Part shown: positions 1 to 5,902 of the stretch, in pieces | Layout of the letters: every line of letters begins with the position of its first letter | How positions within the stretch are numbered: the stretch's first letter is position 1 | Assembly (NCBI GenBank): GCA_046540795.1 | Contig: JBKHEN010000149.1 | Span: 1 to 5,902 of the forward strand | Direction: 5' to 3' | Length of the DNA stretch: 5,902 bases | Source: JAAAOH01 sp046540795 | Lineage (GTDB): Bacteria; Spirochaetota; Spirochaetia; DSM-27196; PWMO01 | The notes under the pieces: generated by a model | The model's input: only the letters and a program-made list of their open reading frames with translations | Told to the model about the DNA's origin: nothing | Database searches by the model: none | Program-made: the position numbers and the translations under genes

Positions 1-41
1 ACGTCGCCGGTGGCCGCCCCGGTGTACGGTTGCGACGATTC

Positions 42-50
42 TGCTATATT
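42..50 (+). promoter_or_regulatory. Possible extended -10 promoter for the transporter operon
   Basis: TG at 42-43, one base, then TATATT at 45-50 makes an extended -10 element (consensus TGnTATAAT, one mismatch). It stands out as an AT-rich island in otherwise GC-rich DNA. Transcription would start near 57, giving a leader of only about 19 bases. No good -35 is visible: the best hexamer at usual spacing (TGTACG at 23-28) matches TTGACA at only three positions, which an extended -10 can tolerate. No operator or riboswitch fits in 75 bases. One forward frame (from base 2) is open to a TAG at 71-73 and could be the tail of an upstream gene, but it is too short to judge. Confidence 0.4.
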
Positions 51-63
51 TATGCGCGTCTGG

Positions 64-70
64 AAGGAGG
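64..70 (+). promoter_or_regulatory. Strong Shine-Dalgarno site of the binding-protein gene
   Basis: AAGGAGG lies 5 bases before the ATG at 76. It decides the start, because the reading frame is open further upstream with no in-frame stop and offers a GTG at 10 and an ATG at 52. Only the ATG at 76 has this site and directly begins a lipoprotein signal peptide. Confidence 0.85.
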
Positions 71-75
71 TAGTG

Positions 76-1905
76 ATGAAGCACGCATTCCCTGGTATCG
101 CGCTCGTTGCGGCGGTCGGCCTCGTACTTGCCGGATGCGGCGGTGGAGAAGAGGTGTCGCAAGAGGACGCCGAGCGCGTCCGCGAGGAGAGCCGAAGCGC
201 CATCCTCGATAAGACGGTCGAGAAGCACGGTGGTCAGGGCTACGCTCCCGGAGTCGTCGGAGGACGATGGGTGAGCTCGATCAACAACGATCCGAAATCT
301 TTCAACACCCTGAATGCTCGAGACGCCGATACCGGAACGATTGCCGGAGTTCTCTATGATTATCTGGCCGATTACGACCCCCATGAGCGCGAATGGAAGC
401 CTAACATCGCATCCTGGGAGATCGAAGCCGACGAGGAGACCGACTCCATGCGGGTCGTCTTCACGCTGCGCGACGACCTGTACTGGACGACGCCCGGACA
501 GAGTCAGGAGGAGGGCGTTCCGGTCACCTCGGACGATGTGGTCTACTGGTACCGGGAGATCGTGGGAGACCCGGACCTCCAGCAACCCGGCTATTCCCAA
601 CAGTTCGTCACCCTTCCCGACGGCTCACAGGAACGTATCCACATCGAGAAGATCGACGACCGGCGTTTTGCTTTCGTCTACCCCCGCATCGTAGCCAACC
701 CGGTACTGTCTTCGAACATGTTCTTCGGTCCGCGCCATGTCTTCGAGCCGGCAAAGGAGGAAGACAGCGTGGAAGACGTGCTCAACCTCTACAGTGTCGA
801 CGCCGATGTCACAACTATCCCCTCCATGGGAGAATACCACATCACCGAATACTCTCCCGGCGTGCGCGTCGTCCTCGAACGCAATCCGCACTACTGGAAA
901 ACCGATGAGGAGGGCACGAGCTACCCCTATATGGAAGAGCTGGTGTACCGTATCGTCCCCGACCGAAACACGGAGTTCCTCCTCTTCCAGGACGGAACTA
1001 AAGACGCCTACAGCGCGCGTCCGGAGGACTTGGAGGAGCTCGTCGACCCCGAAGACCCCGATTACACCGTTTACAACGGCGGGGAAGAGCTCGGAGCCGG
1101 CTTTTTCACCATGAATCAGAACCCCGAGAACATGGACCCCGTGGTTCAGAGCTGGTTCGCCCAAACCGAGTTCCGGCAGGCCATGAGCTCGCTTCTGAAC
1201 CGAGAGCGAATCGCCCGGCAGATCTACCGCGGTTTAGCGGAGCCGGCGCATCACTTCTTCGCCAAGGCAAACCCTTTCTATGACGAGGACATTCGCCTCG
1301 AGTATACCTACGATCCCGAGCGAGCACTGGAGCTCCTGGAAAGCATCGGGATTACTCGGGATGACGAGGGTGTCATGCGGGACGCCGACGGCAATGCCGT
1401 CGAGTTCGACATCAACATGGGAGCGGAGAACAACGTGGGCATCGACACCGCCAACATCTTTGCCGACGAGCTCGACCGCGTGGGTATTAACGCACGGGTT
1501 CGCCCCATCGATTTTCAACAGCTGGTGGAGAAGCTTCGCAGCACCTACGAATGGGAAATGGCCCTTCTCGGGGCGTGGACCTGGTATTGGCCGTCACAGG
1601 GATCGAACGTATGGCCCTCCCGCGGTGACTTCCATCTGTGGCATCCCCTACAGAACGAGCCGGCCACGGAGTGGGAGGCGCGCATCGATGAGCTGTACAA
1701 CGAAGGTCGCTTCACCATCGACGAGGAGGAGCGCAAAGAGATCTACGACGAGTACCAGCGCCTCGTGCTCGAGCAGGTGCCCATGCTCTGGACCGTGCAC
1801 CCGCTGTCCTTCACGGCGGTTCGAGACAAGTGGGACAACGTGTACTACGATACCCTGAACGGTCTCGAGACGACCTACGTATTCCTCAAGGACGACTACA
1901 GGTAG
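76..1905 (+). CDS. ABC transporter substrate-binding lipoprotein, SBP family 5 (Opp/Dpp type)
   Basis: This 609-residue protein should be the extracytoplasmic receptor of the importer, capturing a peptide or similar solute and presenting it to the permeases. Residues 1-20 form a lipoprotein signal peptide with a hydrophobic core, ending in the lipobox L-A-G-C with C21 as the lipidated residue, then a Gly-rich linker. Family 5 landmarks follow in order: FTLRDDLYW (129-137) and TSDDVVYWY (151 on), the usual 'R-x-x-x-x-W ... T-x-D-D-V' region; RNPHYWK (269-275); FRQAMSSLLNRERIARQ (366 on), the 'R-x-A-...-D/N-R' helix; and a C-terminal helix rich in Glu with EQVPMLW. It is longer than most peptide-binding proteins (about 500-550). 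A tryptophan-rich segment (501-522, five Trp) lies where many peptide binders have a Tyr-Pro-Asp-Pro-type motif. By hand count about 20% of mature residues are Asp/Glu against about 9% Lys/Arg. The permease gene follows after 3 bases. Family is secure; the substrate is unknown (peptides are the default guess, but sugars and other solutes use this family too). Confidence 0.93.
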   Translation: MKHAFPGIALVAAVGLVLAGCGGGEEVSQEDAERVREESRSAILDKTVEKHGGQGYAPGVVGGRWVSSINNDPKSFNTLNARDADTGTIAGVLYDYLADYDPHEREWKPNIASWEIEADEETDSMRVVFTLRDDLYWTTPGQSQEEGVPVTSDDVVYWYREIVGDPDLQQPGYSQQFVTLPDGSQERIHIEKIDDRRFAFVYPRIVANPVLSSNMFFGPRHVFEPAKEEDSVEDVLNLYSVDADVTTIPSMGEYHITEYSPGVRVVLERNPHYWKTDEEGTSYPYMEELVYRIVPDRNTEFLLFQDGTKDAYSARPEDLEELVDPEDPDYTVYNGGEELGAGFFTMNQNPENMDPVVQSWFAQTEFRQAMSSLLNRERIARQIYRGLAEPAHHFFAKANPFYDEDIRLEYTYDPERALELLESIGITRDDEGVMRDADGNAVEFDINMGAENNVGIDTANIFADELDRVGINARVRPIDFQQLVEKLRSTYEWEMALLGAWTWYWPSQGSNVWPSRGDFHLWHPLQNEPATEWEARIDELYNEGRFTIDEEERKEIYDEYQRLVLEQVPMLWTVHPLSFTAVRDKWDNVYYDTLNGLETTYVFLKDDYR

Positions 1906-1908
1906 CCC

Positions 1909-2994
1909 GTGCGTGTGATCGAGCCAGTCATAACGGTGCTGCGCCGGGCCGGTGGCCCGGCATACCGGTTCAAAGCCGCCCATCCGCTTGCCGCATTCAT
2001 CGTGGTACGTGGAGTTTCGATGGTGGCAATCCTCTTCGTACTCGGGTTTGCCGTATTCGGGCTCATGTCTCTGACCCCCGGAGACATCGTGGACAACTAC
2101 GTCCGCAGCCAGATGCTTACGCAGAGCGAGTTTCGTCAGGCCGACAACGTCTACTCCGAGGAGGCCATTCAGGCCGTAAAGGAACGGCTCGGACTCGACC
2201 GGCCGTTCTACGAGCAGTACTTCCAGTGGCTGCATCAGGTTTTCGTGGAGCGTGACCTCGGACGCAGTCTCATATCCCGGGCTCCCATTCTGTTTCTGAT
2301 TCGCAACAGAATGGTAAATTCGCTCATTTTGAACCTGATATCGCTGTTCTTCCTGACGATCATTTCCTTCGGCCTGGGGATCTACTTCTCCTCCAAGGTA
2401 GGCACGAAAGTCGATCTGGCGGCAACGTTTACCGCCCTCTTTCTGCATGCGTTCCCCGGGATCCTGCTGCTTATCCTGCTGCAACTCTTCGCGGCGGTCA
2501 CCGGCCTGTTCCCCATTACCGCCTACCCGGATTTTCCCTTCCGTGAGGAGCCGACCCGGTTCGTGTTCAACTACGTGCACCACATCATACTACCCCTGAT
2601 CGGGGCCTTTCTCTCCGGCATCGGCGGGACCATGCGAATGATCAGAGCCACGATGCTCGATCAGCTCGGGAAGCCCTACGTTACCTCGCTTCGCAGCCGC
2701 GGCGTTCCCGAGAGGCGCGTGTATCTGGCACACGCGTTTCGCAACACCTTGAATCCCTTCATCACCTCCAGCGCGAACCTCTTTGCAAGCCTGTTCTCCG
2801 GTTCGCTGATCCTGGAGATCATCTTCTCTTATCCGGGAATCGGCCGGTTGATGTTCGAGGCGGTCCGGCAGGAAGACATCAACCTGGTTCTTACAAATAT
2901 CATGTTCATCAGCTTCCTGATCCTCGTGGGAATGGTCGTGGCCGACATTCTCCTGGCGGTGGTCGATCCGAGAATCAGATACGGACGGCAGTAG
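1909..2994 (+). CDS. ABC transporter permease, OppB/DppB family
   Basis: This 361-residue inner-membrane protein is the first of two pore-forming subunits. I see about six membrane segments (near residues 31-55, 136-160, 172-198, 223-242, 290-308 and 327-351). Family hallmarks are the TPGD motif after segment 1 (56-59), the periplasmic LGLDRPFYEQYFQWL stretch (94-108) with DLGRSL (116-121), the cytoplasmic EAA-type loop that docks on an ATPase (TSLRSRG...AHAFRNTLNP, 259-283), and the closing SYPGIGRL (307-314). The N-terminus before segment 1 is about 30 residues, and the loop after TPGD is somewhat longer than usual. The start is GTG at 1909, 3 bases after the binding-protein stop, with only a weak AGG at 1900-1902. 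A second GTG at 1915 is possible, and a start at the ATG at 2020 would remove part of segment 1 and is unlikely. Translation is probably coupled to the upstream gene. Family assignment is secure; exact start is not. Confidence 0.93.
   Translation: MRVIEPVITVLRRAGGPAYRFKAAHPLAAFIVVRGVSMVAILFVLGFAVFGLMSLTPGDIVDNYVRSQMLTQSEFRQADNVYSEEAIQAVKERLGLDRPFYEQYFQWLHQVFVERDLGRSLISRAPILFLIRNRMVNSLILNLISLFFLTIISFGLGIYFSSKVGTKVDLAATFTALFLHAFPGILLLILLQLFAAVTGLFPITAYPDFPFREEPTRFVFNYVHHIILPLIGAFLSGIGGTMRMIRATMLDQLGKPYVTSLRSRGVPERRVYLAHAFRNTLNPFITSSANLFASLFSGSLILEIIFSYPGIGRLMFEAVRQEDINLVLTNIMFISFLILVGMVVADILLAVVDPRIRYGRQ
1943..1961 (+). repeat. Perfect GC-only hairpin in the first codons of the permease gene
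   Basis: GCCGGGCC (1943-1950) and GGCCCGGC (1954-1961) form an 8-bp perfect inverted repeat around a 3-base loop, GGT. It lies 34 bases after the GTG start and 38 bases after the binding-protein stop codon, covering codons 12-18. There is no T run, so it is not an intrinsic terminator. In other binding-protein operons a stable structure just after the receptor gene protects its mRNA or limits downstream expression; that role here is inference, and in GC-rich DNA such a stem can also arise by chance. Confidence 0.5.
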
Positions 2995-2998
2995 GGAC

Positions 2999-4096
2999 AT
3001 GCGACGGTTTCTCTACAGGCTCTACAGACGGAAAGTGGCGCTCGCATCGGTGATCGTCCTGGTCACGCTCTACGGCGGTATGTTCTTCGCCGAGTTTCTC
3101 TCGCCCTATCGCCATACGACGGTGTTCCAGGAGCACGCCTACCATCCGCCCAACTTCCGCATGTACTCCGACACTCTGGGGTTCCGTCCGCAAGTGCAGA
3201 AGACCTTTCTCGTGGACGAGATCAACTACCGCTACCTGCGGGTGGCCGAGGCGTATGAGCCGGTGCGCTTGTTCGTGAAGGGACCGGAATACAAGCTCTG
3301 GGGGCTGATCCCCACGGATATCCATCTCTTCGGGACGACGGGTCCATACGGAAACGAACCCGGTTGGGAAGACGGGGGACGGACCCATCCGGTGTTTCTC
3401 TTCGGCGCCGACAACCTCGGCCGCGACATGTTTTCTCGAATTCTCTACGGTTCGCGGATTTCACTCACCATCGGCTTCATCGGAATCGCCATATCCCTCA
3501 CCCTGGCCATCATATTCGGCGGGCTGGCCGGGTACTACGGCGGGGTCACCGATTGGATCATCATGCGCGTGGCGGAGTTCTTCATCCTGGTGCCCGGGTT
3601 GTATATGATACTCTTTCTCAGATCCATACTGTCTCGGGACCTGGACTCCGGACAGGCGTTCATCATCATTACGGCGATCCTGTCCCTGGTCGGATGGCCG
3701 GGAAGCGCGCGATTGATCCGCGGCCTCGTGCACAGCATCAAACGGGAGGACTTCATCACCGCCGCACAGCTTCAGGGAATACCGCCGCTCGTCATCATTT
3801 TCAAACAGATCATTCCGCAGATGTCGTCGATCCTTATCGTAAGCGTAACCCTCGGCATACCGGGATTTATTCTCGGGGAGACGGTTCTCTCCTATCTCGG
3901 TCTCGGTATCGTCGACCCGGCGGTAAGCTGGGGATCGCTGCTCAACCGCGAGGTCACCTCCCTCAGTAATCTCCTAAAGTTCCCCTGGTTTCTCTATCCG
4001 GGGCTCTTTCTGCTCCTGACCACGCTGGCGTTCAACTTTCTCGGTGACCTCCTGCGTGACGTCCTCGATCCCTATTACCGGGAGAAGTCCGGCTGA
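2999..4096 (+). CDS. ABC transporter permease, OppC/DppC family, long form
   Basis: This 365-residue protein is the second membrane subunit and pairs with the permease encoded just upstream. Membrane segment 1 is at about 13-34, ending in the family's L-S-P-Y (34-37). After the long insert comes the diagnostic LFGADNLGRDMFSRILYGSRISL (134-156; usual form GTDxLGRD). Further membrane segments lie near 156-178, 190-211, 219-240, 271-292 and 329-350. The ATPase-docking loop is AAQLQGIPPLVIIFKQIIP (255-273), and the conserved ETVLSYLGLG...DPAVSWG follows. Between SPY and GADN there are about 98 residues, where DppC-type proteins such as E. coli DppC have roughly 40, so the extracytoplasmic loop is enlarged. 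Typical family length is near 300. The ATG at 2999 is 4 bases after the previous stop; no good Shine-Dalgarno is seen, so coupling is likely. The stop overlaps the next start in TGATG. Confidence 0.93.
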   Translation: MRRFLYRLYRRKVALASVIVLVTLYGGMFFAEFLSPYRHTTVFQEHAYHPPNFRMYSDTLGFRPQVQKTFLVDEINYRYLRVAEAYEPVRLFVKGPEYKLWGLIPTDIHLFGTTGPYGNEPGWEDGGRTHPVFLFGADNLGRDMFSRILYGSRISLTIGFIGIAISLTLAIIFGGLAGYYGGVTDWIIMRVAEFFILVPGLYMILFLRSILSRDLDSGQAFIIITAILSLVGWPGSARLIRGLVHSIKREDFITAAQLQGIPPLVIIFKQIIPQMSSILIVSVTLGIPGFILGETVLSYLGLGIVDPAVSWGSLLNREVTSLSNLLKFPWFLYPGLFLLLTTLAFNFLGDLLRDVLDPYYREKSG

Positions 4097-5067
4097 TGAG
4101 TCTTCTCGAAGTAAGCGACCTGCACATCGACTTTGCCACGGAGACCGGCATGCTGCACGCGGTACGCGGCGTGGACTTCAGCCTCCGGGAAGGCGAGGTG
4201 CTCGGCATCGTCGGCGAGAGTGGTTCCGGAAAGAGCGTTACCGCCCACTCGACGTTGCGGCTTCTCCCCGCCAACGCTCATTATGCGGGTGGGGACGTGC
4301 GGTACGCGGGGCACTCGGTCTTTGCCATGGACAACGAGTCCCTCCGTCGCCTGCGAGGACCGGAAATCGGGATCATCTTCCAGGAGCCGGGGCAATCGTT
4401 CGACCCGATCTACTCCATCGGTAAGGCAATGACCGAGACCATCCGGGCTCACCGCCCGGGACTGAGCGATGCCGAGGTCAACGAGAAAGCGATCCGGTTG
4501 CTCACCGAGACGAACGTGCCGTACCCGGAGGACCGGCTCGGCAACTATCCTCACCAGTTCTCCGGGGGTCTGTTGCAGCGGATCATGATCGCCCTCGCCC
4601 TCGCCTCGGATCCCTCGGTGCTCATAGCCGATGAGCCGACGACCTCACTCGACGTCACCATTCAGGCCGGCATCATAGACCTGCTCATCCGCCTCAAGGA
4701 GGAGCGAAACCTCTCGATTCTCTTCATCACCCATAACCTTGCGCTCATCTCCGGGATCGCCGACCGGATCGTGGTGATGTACGGCGGACTGGTCATGGAA
4801 GAAGGGCCTACCGCGGAGGTGCTCACCGCCCCGCGCCATCCCTATACCCGCGCGCTTCTCGATTCCATACTCACCCTCGGCCACCACTACAGGGAGACTC
4901 CCATCGCCCCGGTATCGGGAACGGTGCCGGACCCCTATCGCCCGGAGCCCGGATGCCCCTTCGCGCCGCGCTGTCCCCTTGCCGTGCCCGACTGCTCGAG
5001 CGCCGTACCACCGTTTCAGCACGACGGGCATCCGCACCGCTGCAGGTTCGCGGGGGTCAAGGAGTAA
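4096..5067 (+). CDS. oppD: ABC transporter ATP-binding protein, OppD/DppD type
   Basis: This 323-residue cytoplasmic ATPase is one half of the motor. Walker A is GESGSGKS (40-47), the Q-loop glutamine Q96 sits in IIFQEPG, the ABC signature is FSGGLLQR (155-162), Walker B is VLIADE (175-180) with catalytic E180, the D-loop is SLD (184-186) and the switch histidine is H213. All needed residues are present. The C-terminal Opp/Dpp extension carries HPYTRALLDSI (248-258) and four cysteines, C287, C293, C300 and C316, in a CPFAPRC...C...C arrangement. That arrangement binds a [4Fe-4S] cluster in structurally studied relatives. The stretch after the Q-loop reads EPGQSFDP instead of the commoner EPMTSLNP. 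The start ATG shares its A with the preceding TGA, and GGGAG at 4080-4084 is 11 bases upstream, so coupled translation is likely. 'D' rather than 'F' is judged from gene order, the FSGG-Leu signature (F subunits have SGGQ) and the cysteine tail. Confidence 0.95.
   Translation: MSLLEVSDLHIDFATETGMLHAVRGVDFSLREGEVLGIVGESGSGKSVTAHSTLRLLPANAHYAGGDVRYAGHSVFAMDNESLRRLRGPEIGIIFQEPGQSFDPIYSIGKAMTETIRAHRPGLSDAEVNEKAIRLLTETNVPYPEDRLGNYPHQFSGGLLQRIMIALALASDPSVLIADEPTTSLDVTIQAGIIDLLIRLKEERNLSILFITHNLALISGIADRIVVMYGGLVMEEGPTAEVLTAPRHPYTRALLDSILTLGHHYRETPIAPVSGTVPDPYRPEPGCPFAPRCPLAVPDCSSAVPPFQHDGHPHRCRFAGVKE
5059..5064 (+). promoter_or_regulatory. Shine-Dalgarno site of the second ATPase gene
   Basis: AAGGAG ends 5 bases before the ATG at 5070 and is embedded in the last codons of the first ATPase gene. 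It supports ATG 5070 as the start and independent ribosome loading on the last visible gene, unlike the three genes before it. Confidence 0.75.
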
Positions 5068-5069
5068 GC

Positions 5070-5902
5070 ATGCTCGAGCTCTACAACGTGCACAAACGGT
5101 TCGACTTACAGGCCGGCTTCTTCGCTCCGGTGGGCCGCTACGTCTACGCCGTGAACGGGATGAGCCTCAGCATCTCGGAAAACGAGGTCTACGGGCTGGT
5201 CGGCGAATCCGGATGCGGCAAGACCACCACCGCGCGGCTGGCCGTACGTATGCACGAGCCGGATACCGGCGTGCTCCGTTTTACCGACCGAGAGGGACGT
5301 CGTTTCGACGTCCCCGATCTGAGCAAGAAGGAGCTCCGGGTACTCAGGAACCGGGTGAAGTACATCTTCCAGGACCCTGCCAAGTCACTGAATCCCCGGA
5401 TGACCGTGGAGCAGATTCTCCTTTCCGGATACCGGTATTCACCGGCGTGGCCCGGTAAGGTCGGGGCCCGGGAGGAGGCCCGGGACATCCTGGAGGAAGT
5501 CGGATTGAAGCCGGACGACCTCCACCGCCGCCCCGCCGACTTCTCCGGTGGACAGCGACAACGCATCGCCATCGCCCGAGCGCTCATGGCGCGGCCGCAG
5601 CTTCTCATCTGCGACGAGGTGGTGTCGGCGCTGGACGTCTCGATTCAGGGGCAGATCCTCAACCTGCTACTGCGGCTGAAGGAAGAGCATCGGCTTTCGA
5701 TGCTGTTCATCGCCCACGATCTTGCGGTAGTCTCCTACATAGCCGACCGTATCGGCGTCATGTATCGCGGCCTTCTCATGGAGGAGGCGCCGGCGCGGCA
5801 ACTCGTGGCCGACCCTCGGCATCCCTACACGCGTCATCTCTATTCGGCGGTGCCCCGGCTCGACCCGCGACACCGGATTTCTCGAAGCCCCTTCACGCAG
5901 TT
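5070..5902 (+). CDS. oppF: ABC transporter ATP-binding protein, OppF/DppF type (3' end missing)
   Basis: My translation from ATG 5070 stays open to the window edge: 277 codons plus 2 bases, with no stop. It is the partner ATPase to the subunit encoded just upstream. Walker A is GESGCGKT (45-52), the Q-loop is IFQDPAKSLNPRMT (Q101), the signature is FSGGQRQR (158-165), Walker B is LLICDE (178-183) with E183, the D-loop is SALD (186-189) and the switch histidine is H216. HPYTRHLYSAVP (251 on) begins the Opp/Dpp C-terminal extension. The N-terminal AVNGMSLSI and the SGGQ signature with DPAKSLNPR mark the F type. Walker B is followed by Val-Val (DEVVSALD) where DEPVSALD or DEAVSALD is usual, and Walker A ends in KTT rather than KST; both are mild changes. 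About 30-60 residues should be missing, including any C-terminal cysteines. The gap to the previous gene is 2 bases. Confidence 0.94.
   Translation, partial: MLELYNVHKRFDLQAGFFAPVGRYVYAVNGMSLSISENEVYGLVGESGCGKTTTARLAVRMHEPDTGVLRFTDREGRRFDVPDLSKKELRVLRNRVKYIFQDPAKSLNPRMTVEQILLSGYRYSPAWPGKVGAREEARDILEEVGLKPDDLHRRPADFSGGQRQRIAIARALMARPQLLICDEVVSALDVSIQGQILNLLLRLKEEHRLSMLFIAHDLAVVSYIADRIGVMYRGLLMEEAPARQLVADPRHPYTRHLYSAVPRLDPRHRISRSPFTQ
5294..5314 (+). repeat. Perfect 9-bp hairpin inside the second ATPase gene
   Basis: GGGACGTCG (5294-5302) and CGACGTCCC (5306-5314) are exact reverse complements separated by TTT. The element covers codons 75-82 of the ATPase, in the variable region between Walker A and the Q-loop (around EGRRFDVP), so protein constraint on the sequence is low. 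There is no T tract after it, so it is not a standard terminator. Function is unknown and chance is possible. Confidence 0.5.

Noticed and set aside
10..75. N-terminal extension of the receptor to an upstream GTG (10) or ATG (52)
   Set aside because: It would bury the lipoprotein signal peptide more than 20 residues inside the protein and ignore the AAGGAGG placed 5 bases before ATG 76.
625..1164. Open frame of 179 codons on the minus strand inside the receptor gene
   Set aside because: Antisense shadow of the conserved receptor sequence, with no family signature or credible start context.
1648..2583. Open frame of 311 codons on the minus strand across the receptor/permease junction
   Set aside because: It lies wholly antisense to two well-supported genes, its product has low-complexity Gln/Glu/His/Gly-rich composition with no recognisable motif, and GC-rich codon bias routinely creates such antisense frames.
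3364..3969. Open frame of 201 codons on the plus strand in another frame of the second permease gene
   Set aside because: The product is an Arg/His/Gly-rich string, typical of an out-of-frame reading of GC-rich DNA, while the overlapping frame has all OppC landmarks.
5465..5485. Direct repeat GGCCCGGGA (5465-5473 and 5477-5485)
   Set aside because: It encodes alternating Ala/Arg/Glu in a charged helix of the ATPase; two copies in GC-rich DNA with the same preferred codons are expected by chance.
1..5902. Search for mobile elements, CRISPR repeats, tRNA or rRNA genes, terminators and defence or toxin genes
   Set aside because: Nearly every base is in one of five conserved transporter genes. 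I saw no terminal repeats, spaced repeat array, cloverleaf, GC stem followed by a T run, or domain outside the ABC importer set.

Overview
This window holds one complete-looking transport operon, cut off at its right end. It encodes a binding-protein-dependent ABC importer of the oligopeptide/dipeptide (Opp/Dpp, SBP family 5) class. Five genes lie head to tail on the + strand: a lipoprotein substrate-binding protein (76-1905), two integral-membrane permeases (1909-2994 and 2999-4096), and two ABC ATPases (4096-5067 and 5070 to beyond the window end). I see no RNA gene, mobile element, CRISPR array, phage gene or toxin/defence gene, and no stretch over 300 bases without a gene. The only non-coding DNA of any size is the first 75 bases, which carry a plausible extended -10 promoter and a strong Shine-Dalgarno site.

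The genes are packed very tightly: gaps of 3 and 4 bases, a 1-base TGATG overlap, then a gap of 2 bases. This points to a single mRNA with translational coupling. Shine-Dalgarno sites are strong (AAGGAGG, AAGGAG) before the first and last genes and weak before the three middle ones. A GC-only hairpin lies in the first codons of the first permease. Together these would fit the common pattern of the binding protein being made in excess over the membrane complex.

Inferred mechanism: the lipid-anchored binding protein captures a peptide or other small solute outside the cytoplasmic membrane and delivers it to the permease heterodimer. The two ATPases power import. All key ATPase residues are visible in both nucleotide-binding subunits. 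The first ATPase has the four C-terminal cysteines that bind a [4Fe-4S] cluster in characterised relatives. The transported substrate cannot be read from the sequence.

Organism: a GC-rich bacterium, with a strongly acidic exported protein but a cytoplasmic ATPase of ordinary charge. This would suit a saline or alkaline habitat without a full salt-in cytoplasm. The binding protein and the long second permease remind me of proteins from GC-rich spirochaetes and relatives, but that is recollection, not a test. I did not find an undescribed system. The points worth a second look are features of a divergent Opp/Dpp subfamily (the enlarged extracytoplasmic insert in the second permease and a tryptophan-rich segment in the binding protein) and two perfect hairpins inside coding sequence.
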